Source: Rhizobium sp. Q54
Lineage (GTDB): Bacteria; Pseudomonadota; Alphaproteobacteria; Rickettsiales; UBA1997
Length of the DNA: 58,727 nucleotides
NCBI GenBank assembly: GCA_945875865.1
Contig: CAMCMF010000005.1
Coordinates: 1 to 58,727 of the forward strand
Direction of reading: 5' to 3'
Shown in pieces: positions 37,559 through 45,900 of the stretch; positions within the stretch are counted from its first letter, which is position 1, and each line of letters starts with the position of its first letter. The position numbers and the translations under genes were made by a program. The notes below the pieces were generated by a model. It was not told the origin of the DNA and ran no database searches. It saw only the letters and a program-made list of their open reading frames with translations.

Positions 37559-38380
37559 CTACTTCCCCACAAACTTCTCAACTTCGTCCGCCAAAAATTC
37601 CGCAGAAAATCCAAGATGTCCAGCACCTTGCACTTCAATAAATTTTTTCGGCGCCTTAATTAAATCAAAAAGTTTTTTTCCTTCAGTAAAAGGAACTATA
37701 TTGTCAGCAGTTCCGTGGATGATAAGGGTTGGTGAAGAAATTTCTGACGCAAATTTTGCTGAATCAAAAGTATCTTTTAAAATCCAAGAAACTGGAGCGA
37801 ACCAATAAATTTTTTGTGCAACCGAGGTAATCGAAGAATATGGGGATTCAAGAATTACCGCCGCCACATCAAATTTTGCTGCCAACTGAACCGCAACTCC
37901 AGAACCAAGAGATTCACCATATAAAACAACGTCTTTTGGTAAATATCCGATATCTAAAATAAATTTTAATGCCGCTTTTCCATCATTTATCAAGCCAGCT
38001 TCCGTCGGCTCTCCTTCTGATCCGGGATAGCCACGATAAGAAATTGCCAAAACACCAAAACCAGAATTAATAAAAGCCTCCAAACGATCCTGACGTCCTC
38101 CCAAATTTCCCGCATTGCCGTGAAAATAAAGAATGATTTTTTTGTTTTCTTTTGGCTCTCTAAACCAAGATAAAATTTTAACATTATCTTCGGTGGTAAG
38201 AATTTTTTCTTCAAAACTTTCCGGTATTCCAGAAATTGTTCCACTAGGAATATATTGCAAATTTCTCTGAAAAAAGAATATAGCCAAAAGCAATAAGCAA
38301 TAAGTGAAAAAAAATATCGTTAAATTCCAAGCCGAAAAAATTTTCACAAAATATTTAAATAAAAGTTTTCGGATTGTCAT
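37559..38380 (-). CDS. Membrane-anchored alpha/beta hydrolase
   Basis: Predicted serine hydrolase of the ABHD13/BEM46-like group, 273 residues. Seen: one N-terminal membrane helix (residues 18-37), oxyanion loop FHGNAGN, nucleophile elbow GESLGSG near residue 148, acid LIIHGTADNIVPF and catalytic His in GAGHLGF, so the triad is complete. The catalytic domain is probably periplasmic or membrane-surface; substrate unknown. The first codons form one arm of a 22-bp inverted repeat that surrounds a REPIN element (38371-38540), so its promoter region has been reshaped by the repeat. Confidence 0.85.
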   Translation of the reverse strand: MTIRKLLFKYFVKIFSAWNLTIFFFTYCLLLLAIFFFQRNLQYIPSGTISGIPESFEEKILTTEDNVKILSWFREPKENKKIILYFHGNAGNLGGRQDRLEAFINSGFGVLAISYRGYPGSEGEPTEAGLINDGKAALKFILDIGYLPKDVVLYGESLGSGVAVQLAAKFDVAAVILESPYSSITSVAQKIYWFAPVSWILKDTFDSAKFASEISSPTLIIHGTADNIVPFTEGKKLFDLIKAPKKFIEVQGAGHLGFSAEFLADEVEKFVGK

Positions 38381-38540
38381 AGTAATTGGTTTTTGTCTTT
38401 CGACATAGCATCATCCTCAGTGTCATCCCCGCGAAGGCGGGGATCCAGTGTTACAGCATGAAAGAGCTGGATCCCCGCCTTCGCGGGGATGACACTGAGA
38501 GTGTTGCTCGTTAGTAAGAAACCAATTACTATGACAATCC
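38371..38540. repeat. REPIN family B copy inside a larger inverted repeat
   Basis: Inner arms 38416-38448 and 38467-38499 are perfect 33-bp inverted copies with hairpins CCCCGCGAAGGCGGGG. Outside them, 38371-38392 and 38519-38540 form a second perfect 22-bp inverted repeat. The left outer arm includes the hydrolase start codon. Confidence 0.88.
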
Positions 38541-38607
38541 CAAAGTTTTTATACCGAAACCAATTCAAGTTACCGATCTCAAAAATAAAGAGTCGGTATA
38601 TGGGGTT

Positions 38608-38639
38608 CCCCACGACCGTGGGGCGCAGGCCATCCTGCG
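38608..38639. repeat. Two adjacent GC-rich hairpins 3' of fabD
   Basis: CCCCACG/CGTGGGG (38608-38623) is followed directly by CGCAGG/CCTGCG (38624-38639). They lie 20 bp past the fabD stop without a T-run. They could slow transcription but are more likely another small repeat. Confidence 0.5.
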
Positions 38640-38658
38640 TAAAAATAAAATCAATATA

Positions 38659-39606
38659 CTAAATCGGCTTCTTGAAGCTGATTTGGTATAGATCTTCAGA
38701 ATTTTGAATCGAACGCGATTTTAAATTTGGACAAGTTCGACCAACTAAACCGGCCAAAACTTTTCCCGAACCAATTTCGATAATTTCTTCAACGCCTTGT
38801 GATTCCATGAAGAGCATGGTTTCACGCCATCTAACTGCACCAGTAATTTGTTTAGCCAGTAAATCACGAATCTCATTTGGATCAGAAACAATTTTTGCAG
38901 TTACGTTTGCAACAACCGAAACAATTGGTGATTTAATTTCTGCTTTTGCCAATGCATCACGCATAATATTTTGCGCATCCAACATTAAAGCGGAGTGAAA
39001 TGCACCACTCACCGGCAGAGCAATAGCGCGCTTTGCACCCTTCCCTTTAGCAATTTCAATCGCGCGATCAATCGCAATTTTAGAGCCAGAAATTACGATT
39101 TGTCCGACAGAATTATCATTAGCAACTTGGCAGACATCACCTTGCGCCGCCTCTGCTGCGATTGCTTGCGCCACATCAATTTCAACTCCTAAAATTGCCG
39201 CCATCGCGCCTTGAGTTTTTTCGCCGCACTTCGCCATTTCACGTCCGCGCACCTGTAAAAGTTTTGCAGTTTCTTCCAGCGTTAAAGCCTTTGCAGCACA
39301 AAGCGCAGAATATTCTCCTAAAGAATGTCCTGCAGTAAAAGCGCAAAGATCAGAAAATTTTTTACCGAATTCTTTTTCCAAAACTTCAATTAAAGCAATC
39401 GAAACTGCCATCAAAGCCGGCTGAGTATTTTCAGTTTTTGTTAGCTCTTCGCTTGGACCTTCAAACATAATTTTGGATAAATTTACGCCCAAAATTTCAT
39501 CAACCTTTTGAAAAACTTCGCGTGCTGCAGCAAAATTTTCGAATAAATCTTTTCCCATTCCGATTGCTTGTGAACCTTGTCCTGGAAAGACGATAGCTGT
39601 TTTCAT
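38659..39606 (-). CDS. fabD: Malonyl-CoA-acyl carrier protein transacylase
   Basis: Loads malonyl units onto acyl carrier protein for fatty-acid synthesis. Seen: 315 residues, the start IVFPGQGSQAIGMGKDL, the GHSLGEYSAL nucleophile near residue 93, an Arg in LLQVRGREMAK, catalytic His in VSGAFHSALM, and the C-terminal IEIGSGKVLAGLVGR. All active-site motifs are intact. It is separated from galU by 83 bp that contain a degenerate GC-rich repeat (about 39640-39690), so co-transcription is uncertain. Confidence 0.97.
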   Translation of the reverse strand: MKTAIVFPGQGSQAIGMGKDLFENFAAAREVFQKVDEILGVNLSKIMFEGPSEELTKTENTQPALMAVSIALIEVLEKEFGKKFSDLCAFTAGHSLGEYSALCAAKALTLEETAKLLQVRGREMAKCGEKTQGAMAAILGVEIDVAQAIAAEAAQGDVCQVANDNSVGQIVISGSKIAIDRAIEIAKGKGAKRAIALPVSGAFHSALMLDAQNIMRDALAKAEIKSPIVSVVANVTAKIVSDPNEIRDLLAKQITGAVRWRETMLFMESQGVEEIIEIGSGKVLAGLVGRTCPNLKSRSIQNSEDLYQISFKKPI

Positions 39607-39689
39607 AATTTTTATTTTTTTGATAAATCACCCGTCATCCACTTACGCCAAGGCTACAGCGGACGCCAGCCTCTTTTTTCAAAGAGGGC

Positions 39690-40568
39690 TTAAACGGAGT
39701 ATTTTTTGATAATTTTTTTAACGCCTTCATTAATTGCGGGGTCATTTAGCGCGAAAGCTAAATTGGCTTCGAGATAACCCAAAACATTGCCGCAATCGAA
39801 ACGAACTTCGTCAATTTTTTTGTAATAGTAAGGTGATTTTTTGCACATTGCTTTCATGGCATCGGTCAGTTGAATTTCACCGCCAGAGCCAATTTCAAAT
39901 TTAGAAAGATATTCAAAAATTTCCGGCTGTAAAATGTAGCGACCAGTAATGGCGAGGTTCGATGGCGCATCTGCGGTTTTTGGTTTTTCAACCATGTCGG
40001 TGATTTTTTCGTCACCTGCAATTTTAATGATACCATATTTGTTAGTATCCTTCATCTCGATTTCATCGACAGCTACAACGCTTGCCAGCTCTTCTTTTTT
40101 GTAATAAAGATCAATCATTTCACCTAAAAAATTTCTCTCACGATTCTGACTTTGCATCATCATTTCATCAGCAAGAATCACTACAAAAGCTTCATCCTTA
40201 GCGATAAAATTTCGCGCACACCAAATTGCATGGCCAAGACCAAGTGGGCTTTGCTGGCGCACGAATGCTAGTTGCCCAGCTTCTGGCATCCAACCCATAA
40301 CTTGTTTTAGTTCCAAAGATTTATTTTTTTCATCGAGCTTCGATTCTAATTCGTAAGCATGATCGAAATGATTATTGATGGCGTTTTTATTGCGACCGGT
40401 AACGAAAATAAATTTTTCAATTCCAGCATTCCGCGCCTCTTCAAAAGCATATTGAATGATCGGCTTATTGGCGATTGGAAGCATCTCTTTTGGCATTGAT
40501 TTTGTTGCCGGTAAAAAGCGCGTTCCAAGTCCACCAACGGGGAAAATTGCGGTTTTAACTTTTCTCAT
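39690..40568 (-). CDS. galU: UTP--glucose-1-phosphate uridylyltransferase
   Basis: Makes UDP-glucose for polysaccharide and glycolipid synthesis. Seen: 292 residues, nucleotide-binding start FPVGGLGTRFLPATKSMPKEML, then PIIQYAFEEARNAGI, LGLGHAIWCARNFI, ILADEMM (in place of the usual ILPDD), VEKPK and the C-terminal DCGNVLGYLEA. Length is typical of bacterial GalU. It stands directly downstream of the NtrC-like regulator, with a half-REP between them. UDP-glucose use suggests some envelope glycoconjugate. Confidence 0.93.
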   Translation of the reverse strand: MRKVKTAIFPVGGLGTRFLPATKSMPKEMLPIANKPIIQYAFEEARNAGIEKFIFVTGRNKNAINNHFDHAYELESKLDEKNKSLELKQVMGWMPEAGQLAFVRQQSPLGLGHAIWCARNFIAKDEAFVVILADEMMMQSQNRERNFLGEMIDLYYKKEELASVVAVDEIEMKDTNKYGIIKIAGDEKITDMVEKPKTADAPSNLAITGRYILQPEIFEYLSKFEIGSGGEIQLTDAMKAMCKKSPYYYKKIDEVRFDCGNVLGYLEANLAFALNDPAINEGVKKIIKKYSV

Positions 40569-40596
40569 TCATGCCTCTTCTTAAAAAATATTATTT

Positions 40597-40656
40597 CTGG
40601 ATCCCGCAACAAGTGCGGGATTCTTAATGAAGTTGCTTATGCCTCTTCATTAAGAA
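40597..40656. repeat. Half-REP and stop-codon hairpin between the NtrC-like gene and galU
   Basis: A single variant REP hairpin (ATCCCGCAACAAGTGCGGGAT) without a partner lies at 40600-40620. ATGCCTCTTC occurs on both sides (40571-40580 and 40639-40648), and 40621-40632 with 40645-40656 form a perfect 12-bp inverted repeat over the regulator's stop codon. Confidence 0.65.
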
Positions 40657-42082
40657 TTTTCAATTTGCGATAGATCGTCGAGCGGCCGATATCAAGCTTC
40701 TTTGCCACTTCTGAAAGATTCCCGCTATAAATATCAACCAATCTTCTGATGATTTCCTCTTCGATAACTTCGATGGTTTTACACTTCCCTTCATCATCAA
40801 AAATATCAATCAATTCGCTGTTAATATCGGAATTTTTTTTGATCACCGATTTAGCTTTAGTCAGACTATTATTTTCTTTATTTAGCAATTGTGGAAAATG
40901 TTCTGACTTCAGCGTATCGCTATCACATAAAACCACTGAACGGAAAATAGAATTTTTTAACTGACGAATATTATCTTCCCAATCGTAGTTGTAGAGCAGG
41001 TAAAGCACGTCTTGACCGATCGCCTTGATTTTTTTATTTTCATTCACACTAAAATCGCGACAAAAAGTTTCGGCGAGAAGCTTAATATCTTCTTCGCCTC
41101 TTTCCTTCAGACTTGGAATTGTAATCGGAAAAGTTGCGATGCGATAAAATAAATCTTCGCGAAACTTTTTGGCTAAAACTGCTTTTTGTAAATTATTTAT
41201 TGCCGAAGAAATCACCCGCACATCAACGCGCACCGGGAATTTTCCTTGTACTGGAGTAAACTCACCTTCTTGCATGAAGCGCAAAAGTTTTGTCTGCAAA
41301 TCTGACTTCAATAAATCAATTCGTTTGAAATAAATTGTACCGTTATTTGCCTCGCGCAATTTTCCGATATTTTTTACTACACCATCTGACAAAGCTTTTT
41401 CTGAGCCGAATAATTCTTCTTCAGCACTCCCGCTTTTTAATGAATCACATTCAACAACAATAAACGGTTTTCCTGAACGAGAACTTGAACCATGAATTGA
41501 GCGCGCAAGCAGTTCTTTCCCCGCTCCACCCGCAGCTTCAATCAAAACTGGAATTGTTGAATTCGCAACTTTTTTTGCCAATTTTATGACGTTAGAAATC
41601 ATTTCGCTTTGACCGATAATATCAGAAAAAACTACTTGGTCTTTGCTCTTCCTTGCAAGATGAGAAACTTGATATTTTAGATTTTTTTTATCGATGGCAT
41701 TGTTGATCGAAGCGGTGACGCGAGCAAAAATATCGCGCTCACCTTTTACGATATAATCAATGGCGCCGTAATTGATGGCAGTAACCGCCAGAGTAACATC
41801 CTTATTCGCCGTTAAAACTATCACCTGCAAATCGCCTTTGATGTGATCGATTTGTTTTAGCACCGTTAATCCATCAAGATCTGGCATTGATAAATCGAGC
41901 AACATCACATCGACGTCATGACAAGAAACTCCTTTGATGACTTTTTTATTCATGAAAAAATCCACCACTTCCATGCCACTACTCATCACTAAATAGCCGT
42001 AACCTAAATCTTCGATGAATTTACTTAGAACCTTGCGCTGCGTTGGCTCGTCGTCAACAATTAATATCGTATGCTTAGCCAT
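40637..42082 (-). CDS. NtrC-type response regulator with degenerate AAA+ domain
   Basis: Two-component regulator of 481 residues. Seen: a receiver domain (1-125) with acidic pocket VDDE and phospho-acceptor Asp63 in LLDLSMPD; an AAA+ domain (about 155-380); and a C-terminal Fis-type helix-turn-helix (GNLSEVAKKLDIGRSTIYRKL). The AAA+ core has lost key features: Walker A reads AAGGAGKE instead of GESGTGKE, the sigma-54 contact loop GAFTGA is absent (ELFGSEKALSDGVVKN), and Walker B reads TIYFKRID without DE. FREDLFYRI is retained. It probably binds DNA without activating sigma-54. ATG 42082 is preferred; a GTG two codons upstream is possible. It lies 19 bp after the PPDK regulator gene. Confidence 0.88.
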   Translation of the reverse strand: MAKHTILIVDDEPTQRKVLSKFIEDLGYGYLVMSSGMEVVDFFMNKKVIKGVSCHDVDVMLLDLSMPDLDGLTVLKQIDHIKGDLQVIVLTANKDVTLAVTAINYGAIDYIVKGERDIFARVTASINNAIDKKNLKYQVSHLARKSKDQVVFSDIIGQSEMISNVIKLAKKVANSTIPVLIEAAGGAGKELLARSIHGSSSRSGKPFIVVECDSLKSGSAEEELFGSEKALSDGVVKNIGKLREANNGTIYFKRIDLLKSDLQTKLLRFMQEGEFTPVQGKFPVRVDVRVISSAINNLQKAVLAKKFREDLFYRIATFPITIPSLKERGEEDIKLLAETFCRDFSVNENKKIKAIGQDVLYLLYNYDWEDNIRQLKNSIFRSVVLCDSDTLKSEHFPQLLNKENNSLTKAKSVIKKNSDINSELIDIFDDEGKCKTIEVIEEEIIRRLVDIYSGNLSEVAKKLDIGRSTIYRKLKILNEEA

Positions 42083-42101
42083 AATCACTTAAAGAAATTT
42101 A

Positions 42102-42962
42102 TTAATTGGATGGGATTTGTGTGGCGCTGAAAGTATTTTTCTCTTTTATTCTTTTTTCCTGCAAGAGCTGAATAATCTTTGCTGCCGTTTCTTCAACAGA
42201 TCTTTTTGTGACATCGATTACAGGACAAGCTAATTTAGAAAAAAGTTTGCGCGATTCAACAACTTCTTGCTCAATCGCTTCAATATTAATGTAATCGGTA
42301 GCACTTTCTTGACCAAGAGAAGTCAAGCGAGTTTGACGAATCTGCACTAATTTTTCGGGATTAATTGTGAGGCCCACAATTAGTGGCTTTTTTAAATCGT
42401 AAATAGTTTGCGGAATTGTCGAAATCGAAACGAAAGGAATATTGGCGGTTTTATAACCACGACAAGAAAGATAAATTGAAGTTGGAGATTTTGAAGTTCG
42501 CGACACGCCAACAATGACAATATCAGCATCGTACAAATCCCAAGTTGATTGACCATCATCGTGAGTCATGGTGTAGCTAATTGCTTCCACGCGCGAAAAA
42601 TATTCATTATCGAGCAAATGCTGACGACCAACTGTGTGGCTGATATTCATGCCGAGATAACCAGAAAATTCCGCAATAATATGCGATAAAACCGGAATGC
42701 AGGGAATTTTTAATTCGAAACATTTGCGGCGTAATTCTTCCACCAAATCATCATGCAAAATTGTATAAAGAACAATTCCGGGACTTTGCTCAATCGCGCT
42801 GATAACGCGATCCAATTGCGGCTTGGTGCGAACCAAAGGCCAAATAAAATCACTAGATTCAGCTCCCTCAAATTGCGATAAAACTGCACGGGCGACCGAA
42901 CTCAAAGTTTCGCCAGTTGAGTCGGAAATTAGGTGGAGGTTGATGGTTTTTTTTGAATTCAT
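42102..42962 (-). CDS. ppsR: PEP synthase/PPDK bifunctional regulatory protein (DUF299)
   Basis: ADP-dependent kinase and Pi-dependent pyrophosphorylase that inactivates and reactivates its dikinase partner. Seen: 286 residues, the N-terminal HLISDSTGETLSSVARA, the GRQHLLDNEYFSRVEAISY block, P-loop GVSRTSKSPTSIYLSCRG, and IGLTINPEKL-type VGLTINPEKLVQIRQTRL. Since ppdK is in the window and no ppsA is seen, PPDK is the likely target; ppsR is the family's usual name. It starts 24 bp after the stop of the restriction enzyme gene in the same direction. Confidence 0.92.
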   Translation of the reverse strand: MNSKKTINLHLISDSTGETLSSVARAVLSQFEGAESSDFIWPLVRTKPQLDRVISAIEQSPGIVLYTILHDDLVEELRRKCFELKIPCIPVLSHIIAEFSGYLGMNISHTVGRQHLLDNEYFSRVEAISYTMTHDDGQSTWDLYDADIVIVGVSRTSKSPTSIYLSCRGYKTANIPFVSISTIPQTIYDLKKPLIVGLTINPEKLVQIRQTRLTSLGQESATDYINIEAIEQEVVESRKLFSKLACPVIDVTKRSVEETAAKIIQLLQEKRIKEKNTFSATQIPSN

Positions 42963-42986
42963 ATTTTTTGAATTATTTGTTTCGTT

Positions 42987-45900
42987 CTAGATTTCTAATC
43001 TCGGCAAAGCTTTTACAATCTTTATGGTTTCAAGACTCACGGTGATCACTCGCAAAAGTAGATCAAGTGGGTAGCGGGCGTTGTTCATAGTTTCAATTGC
43101 CCAAAGGTTGGCGTCGTTGACGATGCCGCTTTCTTTGTGAGTTGAAATGCCTTGGCGTTCCATCACCCATTCAATTGCTGGTTTGCCGTTGACCACGTAT
43201 GAGTAAGCTTCGAGTGGAATATTTTCGATCGTGATTTTAGAATTATAAATCACTTTGGTTTTGTCGGTTTCTTTTCCAGTTTTGGCAAATTTCATTTTCT
43301 CAACTTTAAAATCTGCGTCTTTCAACATTTCAATTGCCAAAGCTCCACCAGCAAAATTTGCCGCAAAAGGCGAAACATTTTCGTAATTGATGTGAAGTTC
43401 AGCAAGCTCGCGCCCCGCTTTGCTAAAATGCCAAAAGTCGGTGGCTTTTTTTACTCTTGGAATGCGCGGCAATTCTTTGGTGAGGTTGTCAGCAAATCTT
43501 TGTTTGTAATCTTCCGAGTGCAAAAGCCCGTAAATGTAATAAAAAACATCTTCCTTCGAAATTTTTTCACCCACGTAGTTTTTAGAAAAATGCGCCAAAC
43601 CTCCATCAGTAATGCCATCCTTCACCACAAAATTTCCTTCGGTTTTTTCGTCAAATAAACTGGCTGGCTTCGGAGCGTCTGCAAACAAGCTGTCTTGCGG
43701 ATTTGAATCTTGAACTGAGGAAGTCTCGTTGGTTTTTGGGGAGAATAGTTTAAACGGGAAGCATTGCGCACCAGCTTCCAGCATGTTTAAATCAACCAAG
43801 CAGTCACTAATTAAAGCGCTAATTCCGTTTCGTGAGCCTTTGCCATTAATAAGAATCACCCGATTTTTAACCGAAGCATCCGGGAAAATTTGCGGCATTT
43901 GATAGACCACCTCATTGAGCTGGCGATTAAAATACATCCATTGCTTTGTAAAAGGGCGATAGCTTGCAAAAACCAAACTATTCTTTTGGAAAGAAGCATC
44001 TTTCTTTAGACTCAAATCTTTTTTTAAGGCTCGCGACCAACTAATTTGCCTTGGATCGCTTGAAATAAAATCGTCAACTTTTGGAAAATTTTCTTTTGCT
44101 AAACTTCCGCAAGCCGCTTGATAACGAGATACTTCGCTGCAATAAAAATTAATCATGCCGCTCATATTTTGAGCAAGCTGGTTTTTAGAAAAATTATAGC
44201 ACCAAGCATCGCGATTGGTGGCAACGCCCAAGGAATAATTCTCAAAAATCACCGCTTCGTTTTTGTTTTTTTTATCACCGAGTGAAATGTGATTGGCAAA
44301 ACTTTCCTCGCGCTGGCTTAACCAATCGCCGTGAGAATCAGGTTTAATTTCTTGCCACAAATTATTTTTTGAAATTCCCGAAATACTTTTGAGCTCAATG
44401 AGTTTTTCTAGCTTCTCTTGCAGTTTTAAATCATTGCCAATGTCGTGATAATAAATTTTGCCGCGTTCTTTTGTTTTGGGATTTTTAATAAAAAGCGTGA
44501 TCGCAATTCCAGTCATTGAGCCGCTACCAAAAACATTTTGACCTTCTTTTACTCTTCCCTTGCTGAGCATGTTTTTGCGAATGTCACCACGCAAATTGAA
44601 AGTATAAATGCTCGAGAATTCTTCAGCCAAGCATTTACGCATGCCATCCATTGCAGCTTTTTCAAGAAAGCCATTACCAGAAACAAACCCAATCACTCCC
44701 GCATCTTTAATTCGATCCGAAGCCCAACGAATTGAACGAACGTAAGAATCGTAAAGATTTTTTTGCAGAGTTGCTTTTGAGTTTTTGGCATAAGTTTCGC
44801 GGATGCCTTCATCCAATTTTTCATATTCGATATTGGCATTGTTGTCATTTTCGCTTTTCTGTCCTGATGAATAAGGCGGGTTGCCAATAATCACCCGAAT
44901 ATCCAACTTCTTTTGCCGCGTACGGCGCGCGCTGTTATCAACCATAATCTCGCTGATTAAATCTTCTTTTTCGTAAAGTTGAAAAGTGTCAGTAAGGCAA
45001 ATGCCGTTAAATGGTTTGTAATCGCCGCCCATGATGTCGTGGTAAACTGACTCAATGTTGATGGCGGCAATGTAGTAGGCCAAAAGCACAATCTCGTTGG
45101 CGTGAATTTCGTGAGTGTATTTGTGGGCGAGTTGTTCTTTTGAAATTAAGCCGCTTTGCATTAGGCGGGTGATGAAAGTGCCAGTTCCTGTGAAAGGGTC
45201 GATGATGTGAACATTTTCGCTGCCTAAGGTTTGACCGAATTCGTTTTTTAGCGCGTCGTTTACCGAGTGAATGATGAAGTCAACCACCTCAACTGGCGTG
45301 TAGACAATGCCCAAACGCTCAGTCATTTTTGGAAAGGCGTTTTTGAAGAATTTGTCGTAAAGCTCGATGATGATTTTTTGCTTGGCCGCTACATCGTTAA
45401 TGCCTGCGGCGCGCTGTTTTACGCTGTCGTAGAATTTTTGCAGAGTGTTTGCTTCTTTTTCCAAATGGTGTTGGCTTAAAACCTCAACCACGCCTTGCAT
45501 GGCTTTGGAAACTGGGTTGTTTTTGGCAAAGCTGTAGCCTTCAAACAATGCGTCAAAAACTGGCTTGGTGATTAAATGTTGGGCGAGCATTTCAATTGCT
45601 TCGCCTTCGGTGATTTGGTTGTTTAGGTCGTCGCGCAGCTCGTTTAAAAATTCTTCGAAAGCTTTGATTTCTTTGGTGTTTTCTGGGTTCTTTAAAATTG
45701 AGTTGATGCGTGCGATGTGATTTTTGGCAATTGAAGAGATGTCATTTGCCCACTCTTCCCAATGGTGGCGATTGCCGCATTTCTTGACAACTTGGGCGTA
45801 AATGGCGCGCTCGATTTCGCTTACTTCAAATTTTAAATTGGTTTGGATTGCTTGGTTGATGCTTGATTTTACAGATTCGCCAATGCCAAAGCTGTTTTGA

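Noticed and set aside
37467-37808. Open frame of 113 codons (+) starting in the repeat after tRNA-Ala
   Set aside because: The first part is repeat DNA and the rest is antisense to the well-supported alpha/beta hydrolase.
38377-38613. Open frame of 78 codons (-) containing VIPAKAGIQ and DPRLRGDD
   Set aside because: It runs through the REPIN and its inverted repeats; these peptides are the usual spurious translation of such palindromes, and there is no ribosome-binding site or family.
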